From positions 1 to 36,844 of the forward strand of contig JAAPAO010000357.1 of assembly GCA_013115145.1 (NCBI GenBank): a stretch of DNA of 36,844 nucleotides. The letters are read 5' to 3'. Below the pieces are notes generated by a model. The model was not told the DNA's origin, made no database searches, and worked only from the letters and a program-made list of their open reading frames with translations. Numbering within the stretch: the stretch's first letter is position 1; the number at the start of each line of letters is the position of its first letter. Source of the stretch: Perkinsus chesapeaki. Its lineage: Eukaryota; Perkinsozoa; Perkinsida; Perkinsidae. The translations under genes and the position numbers were made by a program. Shown here one piece after another: positions 21,510 to 32,367 of the stretch.

Positions 21510-23297
21510 ATGGCTAATGAGGTCGATGATGATACTCTAATGAAAGATTTGCCGGACTTCATTCGAACTCGCGACAGAGAGGATATCCTGGCATTTGTAC
21601 AGAACTTACTCAAAGCAAAGAAGAAGCAAGAGGCGATGGTAACTTATAATTTTGAGGCGCGCGGTTTTTATTCATTTCCTTTGCTAGTATCAATCTCGAA
21701 TGGAAACTGGTTCGGTGTATTCCCAGAGGTCACGATCGGTGATGCAAACTCGAAATGCCGGCGGACGAGGCCAACAGGGGGGAGACTCCTCATCGCCGGC
21801 ATCATCGATAAGCAGGATACGTCGAGCCGGAAGCAGTACTAATAAATGGTAGCGAGTCATCATGCTTCGCTCCGTCGGCTCCGTATTTTTATTTTAGGCA
21901 ATCCAAGAGGGGAAATCGGTCGTTTATGTCGGGGCCAAGTCGATCATATCCAGTTCGATCATTCCATCGGTTGATGGAAGAATATGATAGCGACGATGAT
22001 GATGCTGGCAGAGATGATCTTATTTGCTCACCGGAGGGGGGTGCCGACACTGCTGCAGCATCGCCTACGTCCGACATGGACGATAGTCATCTGTCCGAAA
22101 TTCACAGCAGTTCAGGTAGATCAAACGTAGCGGCTTATCGAGAATTGATTATTTTTGGTTGTTATTCCTCAAATAATACTATTTATCAACCTTTGTGAAT
22201 TATTATCACCTTTCCTTGTTAGCATTGATTGCTCGCCTCGACTATCTCGGTAACCAGTGCCAGTACTCGGTACCATCATCGACGGGTAGAGAGGAAACAG
22301 AAGCAGCAAGAACGACGCTTGAGGATGGTGCAACATCGACCGATCCAGCGGTTGCTTCGGCTTTCGCCAAGGTGAGATGCCGCCGCTGGGAATTTAACTC
22401 GGATGGTTTATTTTTAGACTATGGAAGTGATATCGTTTTCGTGGGACTCGTCGGCGTTGCCACGAAATCCCCTTTTGACGAAATCGACGCTTTTTAAGGC
22501 CTTCTCGTATATGCCTGCCAAGCTGGAGGAGGTAGAAGTGTGCGCATGCGTGCATAATACCATACTTCCCTTCGCTGATAACGTCAGTTACTGAAAGGCT
22601 CTACAAGGTCACCTTTGTCGAGTGGGATGCAGCGACAGGTTCGAGCGATGCTGGGCGCCATGTGGAATATCACTTTAAATGAGGATTCATCAGAAAACCC
22701 GATACTTATTCAAGGTTACATCTCTGCCTCCGTCACTGCGCCACGAAATTCCTTCAGGATCCGAGCTGCTGCCGAGTTTGGTACAGGTTCTGGCGCGTTA
22801 TTCGGTCGATGATCGTGACATATGCAAGAACGCATGTGGCTTGTTATTAACACTCATGACGAATGATAGCAAAGTGAGGGGAACGCTGCAAAGAAAGACA
22901 CTTTTCTTGCGGGGTGATGGCGTTCCGTAATTGTGTTATTATTTCAGTTGTGTCGGGATTTCCTCGCAATCGACGGAGGGCTCAGCGTCCTTACTTCAGT
23001 ACTCAGAACTCACAAGTTCGAACAGGAAGATGCAGCAACTGAGCAAGTAAGTCACGCGCCAGGAAATTATATCTACGATGTCTTCCTTGTCAGGCGTTGC
23101 AATGTATTTTCCTCCTCGCTACGGTGGTGCCCGAATGTCGTCCAACGATCGCTAGCCAGATTGATCGATTCACTCTCGATCGGTTGCAGGGCATCAGGCA
23201 TGCCTCGAGGCTTAGAGATATACTATATCGATCGTCATCCTCGTCGAACTCGAAATCGAAGTTTTTGGCGCCCCCGGTGCCGCCGCGTCACCAGTGA
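21510..23297 (+). CDS. Armadillo/HEAT-repeat protein with disordered N-terminus
   Basis: Nine exons join in phase: 21510-21638, 21688-21848, 21898-22115, 22223-22371, 22418-22531, 22588-22714, 22758-22873, 22948-23046 and 23094-23297 (438 residues). The first ~150 residues are charged and low complexity (RMETGSVYSQRSRS, EEYDSDDDDAGRDD). From about residue 255 helical repeats of ARM type follow: RQVRAMLGAMWNITLNEDSS, ELLPSLVQVLARYS, CKNACGLLLTLMTND and ATEQALQCIFLLATVVPECR. The C-terminus is Ser-rich, ending PPVPPRHQ. Such proteins act as binding scaffolds; the partner is unknown. Four of its eight introns carry motif B or C in both orientations, and a fifth folds into a hairpin. The start is the first ATG after the acceptor-like ATTAG at 21473. 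Confidence 0.75.
21639..21687 (+). other. Family-B intron, sense (armadillo gene intron 1)
   Basis: 49-nt intron with AATTTTGAGGCGCGCGG starting 9 nt after the donor; acceptor TTTGCTAG. Confidence 0.8.
21849..21897 (+). other. Family-C intron, antisense (armadillo gene intron 2)
   Basis: 49-nt intron with CATGCTTCGCTCCG, the reverse complement of motif C, then a T-rich tract and TTTTAG. Confidence 0.75.
22715..22757 (+). other. Family-B intron, antisense (armadillo gene intron 6)
   Basis: 43-nt intron with TCACTGCGCCACGAAATT next to the acceptor CCTTCAG, almost the same end as GALNT intron 3 on the other strand. Confidence 0.85.
22874..22947 (+). other. Hairpin intron (armadillo gene intron 7)
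   Basis: 74-nt intron in which GGAACGC (22880-22886) pairs with GCGTTCC (22920-22926), and inside it GCAAAGAAAG pairs with CTTTTCTTGC with two mismatches. The splice signals lie outside the stem. Confidence 0.75.
23047..23093 (+). other. Family-B intron, antisense (armadillo gene intron 8)
   Basis: 47-nt intron beginning GTAAGTCACGCGCCAGGAAA, motif B reversed directly at the donor; acceptor CTTGTCAG. Confidence 0.8.
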
Positions 23298-23656
23298 GAT
23301 ACTTGGAACATTGAGGGATATGTACAGTGTGTCGTTGTTTTTTCTCTATCGCTCCTCCTCCTCCTCCTCCTCAGCCTCTTCGAGGCAGCCACTGAACATA
23401 CAGTGTCTCTTTAAACACTCTGTTGTGTTTACCAAGGAGTATTTTACTCGATAGTGATGATTGCTTTACCATTTTTGTTTCTATTAGTGCGTATTGTTTA
23501 AACCTTCAAATCCTCTGCTTCGGAGGTCTACATTGATTAAATCACTGCTACTATGAATTGAAAGCGAATGCATTCCCAATGCATCATCTTGACCTTATGT
23601 GAGCTTTAGAATGTTCGCTCTTTGACCCGATTCACTATCAGCTATTGGTTTGACTA
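23298..23656. other. Spacer between the armadillo and Trf4-like genes
   Basis: About 360 nt with a CTC-repeat tract (23350-23372) and no coding evidence. It should hold the 3' flank of one gene and the promoter or splice-leader acceptor of the next. Confidence 0.45.
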
Positions 23657-25241
23657 ATGTCATCATCATCATCATCCTTGATAGATGATCTCCTACACGA
23701 TCCGGTATTAGAGGCAGATCTCAAACGTCAACAAAAACAGGTCACAAGGTGATGAAATTGTATTTTTCCATTTTCTTCTTAGATAGTCTTCAATGACAAT
23801 TTTCGACATGCTCTAGCGGAGCGACGCAAAGCACTTCCCCCCGTCGAAACGTCCTTTCCAGAGATTCCTCCAGATTACGTATCAGCTGACAAGTTCGAGG
23901 AAGCTGGTGGAGCTCCCTGGCAAACGCCCGATCCTTCCCTCCCCACACTTCTGGCACTTCACCAAGAGTTGGTCGCCTTTGGCAAGTGGTTGAATGCAAC
24001 GCCGTTGGAGAAGGCAGAGCGTCATGGTGTCGTCCTTGATGTGAGGAGGATCACCAGCGCACTCTGGCCCGAAGCAGTGGTGGTGGAATTCGGCTCCAGT
24101 TGGACTGGACTCAATCTGCCCGACGGCGATATTGATCTGGCGATTCAGCGATTACCGGGCCCCAATCATGTTAGAGAGAATCTCAAGGTGTTGATGAACC
24201 AATTTGCCAAGGCTTTGCATGCATCTAATATAGCCACTCATATTCACGTTATTGACACGGCGAGAGTTCCTATTGTTAAATTCATCGATCGTCGTAGTGG
24301 CTTCTCTGTTGATGTTGCATTTGGCTTGCAAGGAGTGGTCACCAAGAGCGGGGAATGGGTGTTGGCCAATTGCAAAAAGATGCCACAATTGAAACCTTTG
24401 TTGATGGTAATCTACTTTGCCTATATAATGAGATGATGAGCATATCTTTTCAGTTTCTCAAACTGTTCCTTTCTATACGTGGTTTAAGTGAGCCATATAA
24501 GGGTGGCATCGGCAGTTATATGTTGTTTACGATGCTGCTATGTGTACTACACCTTAGTGATGGTAACACAACCGCCGCCGCCGCAGGCGGCCCATGCTGC
24601 TCGCCATGTTAATCAGTTCTACTGTTTTAGGTGCTAGAAGTCCTGAACATTGGCGCAAAGCCTCGCTCGGTCACATCCTCTTCGAATTCTTTCGTCTTTA
24701 CTCGAACGATATGAACTACAAGAAGCTTGGTTTACGTCCACCAAATGGCGCCTCCAAGCAAGCCAGTCTTTTCCCTCGTGAGAATCCTTCGTGGGCCATC
24801 AGTATCGAAAGCCCAGAGGATTCCTCCATCGATTTGGGTCGTGGCACGTTTGATTACCATCACGTTCTACAAGCCTTCGATAACGCATATCTCACCATCT
24901 GCTCTGGCGACCGAAACGGTCGGAGTTTGTTGTTGGTCAGCGGCCTGCTTGGTCAAGGTAGAGGCTTCATTGATGCTCGAGCAAAGCTGGAGAAACGGCT
25001 GAAAGCTGAGCCGAGGCCAGATGTACCAACAGCTGGATTAAAAGCGTCCAGCGTCGCACCGGAGAAAGGTCAACTCTTCTTCGACGATACAAGTGATTCT
25101 GACAGCGCAAGTGATAACACGGAAGAGAGCGCTGTGACACCATCTGAGGAGTCTACAGCAACTGATCAGCCACCGAAGAAGATACGAAGAACGGTGAGAC
25201 TTGAAGACATTGGCGGCTGGAGCGATGATGAAGATGATTAA
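23657..25241 (+). CDS. Trf4/PAPD5-type non-canonical poly(A) polymerase
   Basis: Four exons, 23657-23740, 23783-24406, 24454-24562 and 24631-25241 (introns 42, 47 and 68 nt), give 475 residues. The nucleotidyltransferase block GSSWTGLNLPDGDIDLAI (about residues 131-148) supplies two catalytic Asp, and the third lies in FSVDVAF (about residue 203). The PAP-associated domain follows (FLKLFLSIRGLSEPYKGGIG, SYMLFTMLLCVLHLSD, GHILFEFFRLY), with the nucleotide-contact segment NPSWAISIESPEDSS and FDYHHVLQAFDNAY. The tail is acidic with a basic patch (PPKKIRRTVRLED). Members add short A-tails to nuclear RNAs for exosome decay (TRAMP complex). The start is the first ATG ahead of a poly-Ser stretch. 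Confidence 0.9.
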
Positions 25242-25668
25242 TGAAGTTGACCACACTAACTGTTCTTTACGATTGTAATTATTGTCTCGAATAGAATTAT
25301 TGGGTTGTTAGTAGGATACCAAACGCTAGACGAAATAAACAAGCACGTCCTGACTCCGGACTCCTGAGATATGATTCAAGCCTTGGAAGCCTGCCGCTGT
25401 GTACCCTGTGATTTCACTTCCCAGTCTGACAACTTTGAAAGTCAACTGAGTCATCTAAGTTAGGTGTTCGCTGGGTGAAGGGCCTCATTCAGGGACATCA
25501 AACGCAATCATAGAACATATCGACAATGCTTTCGCAGAATTAATAACCGTATTAAAAATTCACAAAGCAAGAATGATCGCTTGAGACATTCGACTTCTCA
25601 GCGCCGCTGGATAGCTTTACCAGCGACCCTTCATTCGTCGTCAATCTAATCGCGAACTAGCAGAACTG
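25242..25668. other. Spacer between convergent genes
   Basis: About 430 nt between the stop of the Trf4-like gene (plus) and the stop of the membrane-protein gene (minus). No coding signal seen; no clear polyadenylation motif stood out. Confidence 0.5.
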
Positions 25669-26590
25669 TTACGGCAACAGGGGTTCGGCGGTGTTCTCAT
25701 GCCTGGTCGGGAATATCTGTCTCCATTGTGCAGCTAACTTCTGAGGGAGATTGGTATACCACAGTATACCAATGAACATTAACAAGAAGCCTGTCCACGT
25801 CGCCACTAGAGTGAACCAGATTCCGTAAAAGGAATATGATCCATCAGGATTATACCTGACAACATCACCTCAACAAAGGCATCTAACAATCCTACATCGG
25901 AGCATTTATCCCCAAAGCGTTCTCCTCGGTGACTGTCAGAGGGCCTCGGCCAATATCGGCACACTGTCCTGGTGTTCCCTCAACTTGATTGATTCGGTAC
26001 TTGCAATCGTCAAAGTCAAACTTGACACGCTGACCATTGGCGTCTGAAAGAGAAGTATATCAAACTAGTAATAGGAAAGGTGGTAGCGTACCGTCAGTCA
26101 TGAACCAGTTGTTTGAGTCAATAAGAACATGTCTAGTGAGGTCCATCATAACACCAACAGTCGCCAATAGAACGCAATAGAAAGGCCCCCATTTCCTCAG
26201 GTGTGGCTTAACATTCTGTCGACGATTCTTAGTCCCAACATAAACAAACTGGCATAAGTTGGTGAAGATTGCCAGATTGATACCGAATGTTAAAGTGTGG
26301 GAGAAACCGTTGAGCCCAGCTGTACTGGCGAGGCCTAGTAAACCGAACACGAGCACCGGCCAACATCAGGCACCCAACTGAAGATGAAGTTGGCCAAGAT
26401 GCTATGAGCGATTTCCTTACCAATGCTGGTATTGAAATTAGGAGGGTGATGATAGATACGATCATTGGCTTCCTCACCGATGTCGAGTCCTAACCATCAA
26501 TCCATTCGATACCTTATAGCCCATTCGTGCTTACCACACCGGAACGAGCCTCCTCCAACTGCTGCTGCTGCTGCCCGTCCGTGACATGAC
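25669..26590 (-). CDS. Multi-pass membrane protein with an in-frame TGA in the best splice model
   Basis: Exons upstream of 26535, then 26489-26421, 26377-26092, 26043-25896 and 25855-25669, with introns of 45, 43, 48 and 40 nt, all keep phase. Helices: RKPMIVSIITLLISIPAL; PVLVFGLLGLASTAGLNGF; a third (LTFGINLAIFTNLCQFVYVG); a fourth (FYCVLLATVGVMMDL); a lumenal loop with two Cys (DDCKYRINQVEGTPGQC); a last helix (FTLVATWTGFLLMFIGILW); then a cytosolic end with EPLLP. In this model codon 26368-26366 is TGA, between LLGA and CWPV. An alternative 86-nt intron (26420-26335) removes it but needs another reading frame in the preceding exon. No family was recognised, and the 5' end is not fixed. 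Confidence 0.55.
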
Positions 26591-27254
26591 CTACTTGGGG
26601 TGTATCTCAGGTACTACATTCTTCGATGTCTTCTTGAGGAGGGTGATGATGCACCTCAGCACCTGGTCGGGATACATAAACAACCTAGTCGAATGCAGCT
26701 AACCTTCAAGGCTTACTCCCTCCAAGCGCCATGTATCCTTTTGGAGCGTCGAGCAAAGCGAGTGAAAGTGAAAAGTCTACAAGAGATATCATTTCCCCCT
26801 TTAACGTAGCCTCCTCTTATTATATCGTGTGACCATCTCGATCTCTTTTTACCATCTATCTTCCCACTCATCTGGACAAACTCGAGACACACTTCACCGA
26901 AACGTATGAAAAAAAAGAATATGATTTGATTATGAATAACAGGGAAAGGTACAATAGTTCATGTTATCTAAATGGGCTTCAGCCACGTTATTCAACAAAC
27001 GATAACCTATGCCTGCCTGTAACTCTCATAATTAATAACCTTATATAAACGCCTATGTATAGGTAATAGACGAGATGCGGACCCGTCTCATTAACCAGTC
27101 AATGTTAAATTGAACTTCGCCACTGTGAATAGCAGGCTTGTCACGTCTGAAGAATACGGCAAAGCAGAATAATAGACCTCATCAGAGAAAGTCTCCTCAG
27201 GAATTATCAAGTCTTTGACTCCTTGTTTAGTTAACGAATTCTTTGCTTTCGAGA

Positions 27255-27410
27255 ATGCCTCTTCGGCTGAGGGGACGGGATTTTACTTCTGTATCGACCA
27301 CACGGGAAGGTGAAGGGTTCAAGGAGACGGCATTGACCACCGAGACTACCGGCGAGAAGGGTCGTCACGAAGAACAATATGGGGCAGATCTGGGACAACC
27401 GAAACCATAA
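27255..27410 (+). CDS. Small hypothetical ORF (51 codons)
   Basis: Open frame from an ATG to TAA with polar, Thr/Glu/Gly-rich composition (TTREGEGFKETALTTETTG). It may be a small protein or an exon. No relative recognised and no neighbour supports it. Confidence 0.2.
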   Translation: MPLRLRGRDFTSVSTTREGEGFKETALTTETTGEKGRHEEQYGADLGQPKP

Positions 27411-27609
27411 TGTTCTTCGTCATGTTCTACGTATGCGGCGTAAGTTACGCTCTGATCAGTTATATTATAAAAATGAGAAAAAGAAAGAAATGCAAGCGGC
27501 GACGCTGCTGCGGCTTTTGCTCAGCTATATGAGCACGAGGAGAGGACTGGCAACTAAATTTTCTAAGGTATAGTTCCTCAATTAGGAATCCTTATTTTAC
27601 TGTGTATTG

Positions 27610-27634
27610 CTTAAACATGTCGAACATGTTTAAG
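27610..27634. repeat. Perfect palindrome, 11-bp arms
   Basis: CTTAAACATGT, spacer CGA, ACATGTTTAAG. No coding context. Confidence 0.85.
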
Positions 27635-27664
27635 TAGACTAGGAGACTCAAGATCCCACACATC

Positions 27665-27685
27665 AGCACCGGGACTCCCGGTGCT
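27665..27685. repeat. Perfect palindrome, 10-bp arms
   Basis: AGCACCGGGA, single C, TCCCGGTGCT. It lies 30 nt after the previous palindrome and is GC-rich, so it could form a stable hairpin in RNA. Confidence 0.85.
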
Positions 27686-27837
27686 TCCCCTGACGTCGAT
27701 CCTGTCCATTTTTAATTTCGACAATCATCCCTGGCATGGCATTCCAGTGGATGGCATTCCAGAAAGCAGCCACCTTAGTGACATGTACATTACTATTTGA
27801 GAGCCTACGATGGACCAACTCTATTCGGGAATCATAT

Positions 27838-27861
27838 ATATTCCGGGAGACCCCCGAATAT
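27838..27861. repeat. Short inverted repeat (ATATTC/GAATAT with GGG/CCC core)
   Basis: ATATTCCGGGAG followed by ACCCCCGAATAT; nine of the outer pairs match around a small bulge. Confidence 0.65.
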
Positions 27862-28729
27862 AATTCAGGCACATCCTAGGCAAGGATACATCGAGCCTCA
27901 CGGAACAGTCTTCTTCTAGTGCCGAATTGGGAAATATAATTTTTTGATCGAAAATGTATTTAAGGAGCAAGAACAAACATGAAATCCAATTCTCCCAGGA
28001 ATATTTGGCGTCCCCCATGAATCATGGGCCATGATCCCCGAATTGCTCCGAAACCCCAGAAAACAATTAGGAAACATTTAGAATATTTCGTCGGTGCCAG
28101 TTTCGACTCAGACCACACTGGTTTGAAACCTCATTTTCTCACGCCCTTCATAAGACGCCATTAACATGAGTATGTATAATCTTTTTTTAGAGCAAGATGT
28201 TGCAAGATGTTTCCATGCGCTTGTTTTTGTATTTTTTTTCAAAATTATTAGGACCATTATCAATGCGTTATATGATAAAACTACGAAACGTAACTTTCGT
28301 TATTTACTATATAATCGCTACGCAGCAAACGTTAAAATTAAAGATGTGTGGCCAAACAAATACAATTTGTAAAATAAAAATTTGCCAAGTAAATGTTGAC
28401 TCACGGATCATTATCTATTCCTCAGCCCATAAATTTTTTGGTTTAAAACGGTTGTAGAGTTTAGTCCAGTCCTCAACTGTCATGTCTCGGAAGGCATTTA
28501 ACTAATAAAAGATTCTAAATTGGTTAACTCGCGATCCTACAAGATAACTTAAATTCGATATACTCTTAATTTTATTCTTCCGTGGAGGCTTTTAGTTTGA
28601 CAGAGCCGCGTGGATCAACCATATTAAGCAAACGATAAGACAGCATATTGATAAAATTAGGAAGTAAGACACCTAAATCATCAGCTCCATGTACCACGCT
28701 GTCTATTTCATCGATTAAGCATAGATCGT

Positions 28730-29299
28730 TCACTCCCCCAACTCTTCTATCTGGTTTCCAACTTCGTGGAACTGCGAAAAGGATCCAACGTTCGTCGCAA
28801 CCAGGAGCCAGTACGAATGGCGACACTCGAGCAATGAACAACTCAACAACATAGGGCTTAAAATAATAATAATGTCTCCACATGATCGATAACACAGAGG
28901 GAAAACAGAAGCTTCCACGGTGTGCAGAACGACTATGGGTACCTGAATTGAGCCGACTTGGATGGGCAGCTTTGAAACAATGCTTACCATCCCTTGTCTC
29001 CACCAGAACGTGTAGGGTCCCAGAAGTATCTGAGAGAAAGGAGTTAAGGAGATTATAAAGTAACGTCTCCCTACAGGGAACGTTTAGATACATTCCAAAC
29101 ACCGAGGGTCATGGCTTCCTTGTACGGATCATCGAACCAACCGAAGAGGTACCACATTAGGCTCGGATAGAAGGCGATTTGGAATGGTAGCATACGATGG
29201 TAGACTTGCCTCCAACCCCACCTAAGGGACATTAGAGGATCTCAGTGCATCGTAGTAGTTCTTGGCATACTTCTTTCTGGCGGCATACTGCTCGGTCAT
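28730..29299 (-). CDS. Small multi-pass membrane protein, TMEM254-like
   Basis: Four exons, 29299-29271, 29221-29092, 29029-28988 and 28942-28730 (introns 49, 62 and 45 nt), give 137 residues. Start MTEQYAARKKWGWRQ, then PFQIAFYPSLMWYLFGWF, GVWNILLGPYTFWWRQGM and VPIVVLHTVEASVFPLCYR, the spacing and the His-x3-Glu helix being reminiscent of TMEM254-type proteins. After LCYR the sequence loses similarity and may include an unspliced tail: another frame stays open to 28572. Function unknown. Confidence 0.5.
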
Positions 29300-29818
29300 G
29301 CCCCATAATTTATGATAGACTGCAAGTGTCATTAGTAGATACCAAACTCAGCTGTTAGACTTCGCCGACGAGACGAAGATGTAAAATAAAGATAACAAGC
29401 TGACAAAAACTCGGAAGATTCAACCCTAATAGACCGCGGTGTGTGAGCACACGTGCACATTGCGCGACAAGCGCGCACGCCCAAGTAATCGATTACTGTG
29501 AAGTTGCGATGATGTTGATCATTGGCTTGAGCATCGATAGACAGCACTGAGGGTTTTGAGGCTATGGTCCGATGACCCCGACTGGGCTAACAAGACAGGC
29601 AATAGGCAGGAGCTAGATAGCTCAACAAAACAAAGAGGCATCATGAGAAACAATGAGCACCTGAGGCCAGTCGCATGGGCCAGTCATGTCGGGCGTGTAT
29701 GAGTGTCATAAACCAAGTACATCGGCCACTTACAGTGACCGGCTATTATACTAGTCGACCATCCTAAAATGATAAGTTACTTTCGGCAAGAGCTCTATCT
29801 TTCACCCAGACGTACTTC

Positions 29819-29963
29819 CTAAGCAAGCTCTAGATCGAAATCGAAAGCTTCGTCATCTGACTGATTGGAAGCCAGCCTCTCTCTTGTGTTTGTTTCGGCC
29901 AAACGTCTTCGTAATGAAAGGTTGGCGGCCTTTCCTGCGTCAAGTTCTGCCTTCGCGGAATAC
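29819..29963 (-). CDS. Probable last exon of an unrecognised minus-strand gene
   Basis: After an acceptor CCTTTCAG the frame reads YSAKAELDAGKAANLSLRRR and ends in an acidic tail DDEAFDFDLELA before TAG. The composition is protein-like and basic then acidic. The upstream exon, which must end in phase 2, was not identified with certainty. Confidence 0.35.
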
Positions 29964-30721
29964 CTGAAAGGAGGCCCATATCCCCGCCGCACCCAACATG
30001 GACAGCAAGCGTAGCTTGCTGGAAACACCACGATTGAAAGTCTTTCCTGGTGAGTTGGTGATGAAGGAATGGTTTGAGATGCATAATATTATTTAATCTA
30101 TCTGCACCATCCAAGCTGTATAATACAGTTGTCATATTTCATGGCACGAAGCTCGTGAACCAATATCGAGCGCATCAAAGTTCATTAGGTACTGCGACCA
30201 ATCAACTTACACTTCACCTCTCACTTCTTCGACACGTCCTTTGAGCTTTGAGATTAACGCATCTCGTCTACAACATCTCATCGTACAAGCACCTAATAAG
30301 CCCCGTCAGCTCCCACCTGGCTGTTGCTCGCTCATCAAGGTCTATTCCGCGGTGATAGGCAGTGAGCCGCTGGACCTCCTGAGCTCGATTAGTCCCTCTT
30401 AAACATTCCGACAACTAGCCGTACCCAAAACTGAGCAGCCTCCGCAACACGTGACGTTAGAGATGGAAGAGGCAACGCGATAAGCCAACTGGCAGCTCCT
30501 GTTCCACGGGAAGTGGCGCGAGGGTCATCTGAAACTTTCGGATTGAAAACGCCAATGTTACGAATTCATTTCACTAAGGACCTATCTCTCTGAGTGAACG
30601 CTACCACATGAGCCGACCGTACATTATTCTCCTTGAGGACATTACGGGTGATTAAAATGCAGGTCGAACAGTGGATTGTTAGAACTGAAACGGCGCTCCA
30701 GAAGAGACGAGTTTTATCTAC

Positions 30722-30833
30722 ACCATTTCAAGATCTGATTAGCAAAATCCCCGAACAAGTTAATATAAGCCGGAACAAAATAGTAAAAGCTCAGATTTTA
30801 TTCTGGGCTTCTACTAATTAGATCTTGAAACGG
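30722..30833. repeat. Fold-back (MITE-like) element with ~25-35 nt inverted ends
   Basis: The left end ACCATTTCAAGATCTGATTA (from 30722) is repeated in reverse at 30814-30833 (CTAATTAGATCTTGAAACGG, two mismatches over 20 nt), and the similarity continues inward through AATCCCC/GGGCTT. The interior is ~40 nt. No open frame of its own, and no clear target-site duplication. Confidence 0.65.
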
Positions 30834-31515
30834 TCTAGAGTGCGGTCCCTCTTAAGCACGAGGCCGACTGCGGAGCAAAGCATCACTTACCAGACCCAGT
30901 TGGGCATTGGATGACCTTATCGGTATTCTGTCTGCTAACTACTGGTGTCCTACACACCGGGCAGCGGCCAGCTCGCGGCACATGTGCCATACAGACGATA
31001 TGATGACATGTTTTCAGATGTACCAATCTTCAAAATGAGGCTACTCGGCGAGTTGTGTACTGCTTAACGTACCTCTCTGTTGATGAGCATCTCGTAACGT
31101 TGCATTGAATGACTATAGAATCCGGGGTGTGTCCGGTCATGGGATATAACAATCTCAGCACGTTAATTAGTCATGTCATCGACGAGCTGTTCGTCGCTTT
31201 ACAACACGACAATTTCAAGTGTTGCTTTCACGGCGCAGATTGCAAGGGATCTTGTTATTTGTTCAAGTCGTGAATTCCTGTAGCATGACTACTCAACACC
31301 ACACCTATCTGAATAGTAGCAATGTAGTTTATTGTAATGTAACTGCTGCTGCTGCCGATAGGTTGCTCCACGTAGAACAAACGATGAGGTTGACCCTCGG
31401 AAAACATATATTCGATCTCGGTGCGGTGATTGTCATATTTGATCTCAGTGCACACTGATCGTCACTTAGTCAATGCTTGATAATATGCCACACTGAAATG
31501 GGGTAATCATAACAC

Positions 31516-32137
31516 TTAATTCGACGCTGTCTTCTGGCTTATGTGGAATGCCAAGTAGGTTGATGTCAATAGCGGTGGGCAAACTCGTGACGGCCCAACC
31601 GTTTCGTATTTTGGGGTCTTCTTCATTCGCCTCGATGAGGATATAGACAAGGTCGAATCGGAGCTCTTGTTGTTGGTCTCATCATCGTCATTGTCATCGT
31701 CTTCATTGAAATATTTGTTGGCTGCAGTAGCGACGGCCCAGCTGCCGGCCAAGCCAACTAAACTCGAACTGATCCATGATGTCAGCAACCGTGCGACAGT
31801 CCCGCACGAAGATGGCGACGACGAATTAACTGAGACAAGTTAAAGTTCGTGATTGGTCACGTGAGTTGGTCACATTAAATCTACCTTGAACTCCGAAAAC
31901 CGTTCAAGTTGTTATAAACTAAAACACTTGGTACCGTTTGTTAATGGATTGAATTCTCAAGACGGTTCAATTATTCCATACTCAACCTCCAACAAAGCAC
32001 AATCGATACTTTATGGGGAAAGCTGCGTCGAGATGACGATGGAAATGAGGAATTGGAGAGAGGCCCGAGGAGTGACTTACCGTGGGTAGCCAGTCTTCTC
32101 ATAAAACCAACAGTTACTGCGCAACCTACTGCTGCAC
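31516..32137 (-). CDS. 3' exons of an unrecognised membrane protein
   Basis: Exons 32137-32081 (GAAVGCAVTVGFMRRLATH) and 31757-31516 (VGLAGSWAVATAANKYF, then an acidic NEDDDNDDDE and a basic SSSRRMKKTPKY tail) join in phase 1 across a 323-nt intron, giving a Gly/Ala-rich helix pair. They probably continue the frame at 32368-32619 (PFYKAIGIVAQPTIVVVTGK), but that join is out of phase in my reading. Confidence 0.4.
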
Positions 32138-32367
32138 CTGAGCAAACGATGATGGAAAAATGCAGAGGTCAAATTGACTGATGAAAAAGGTAGACTTCAT
32201 GAGTGCTGGCAGGTGCGGAGGATGTATTGGAAAATGATTAATAAAGAGAAGTAATAGTTCGATGCATTTTATAGTATTCATCTACTGTATTGAAACAGGA
32301 TAATAAACAGCAATTTAACTAGATATTATATTAGTATTATTTTTAGTAAATATCACAGCAGCATTAG

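Larger units (their letters stand above)
26600..28729. other. 2.1 kb with few genes; palindromes and an AT-rich stretch
   Basis: No spliced gene could be assembled. It holds one small ORF (27255-27410), a cluster of short perfect palindromes (27610-28035) and an A/T-rich part from about 28150 to 28450. The overlapping frame 28572-29102 partly shares DNA with the next gene and is not trusted. Confidence 0.4.
29300..31515. other. 2.2 kb with almost no coding evidence
   Basis: Contains one probable terminal exon (29819-29963), a fold-back repeat (30722-30833), and a GC-rich patch with nested short palindromes at 29440-29475 (CACACGTGCACA, GCGCGAC). No other spliced gene could be built. Confidence 0.4.

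Noticed and set aside
28166-28457. Possible transposase fragment in the AT-rich stretch
   Set aside because: Frames are short, Lys/Asn/Tyr-rich as expected from A/T bias, and no catalytic motif is visible.
28572-29102. Long minus-strand frame of 176 codons
   Set aside because: It runs through introns of the TMEM254-like gene; its last third has fair composition but no acceptor ties it to a gene.
31219-31458. Plus-strand ORF of 79 codons
   Set aside because: No supporting neighbours, no helix or domain pattern; likely chance.
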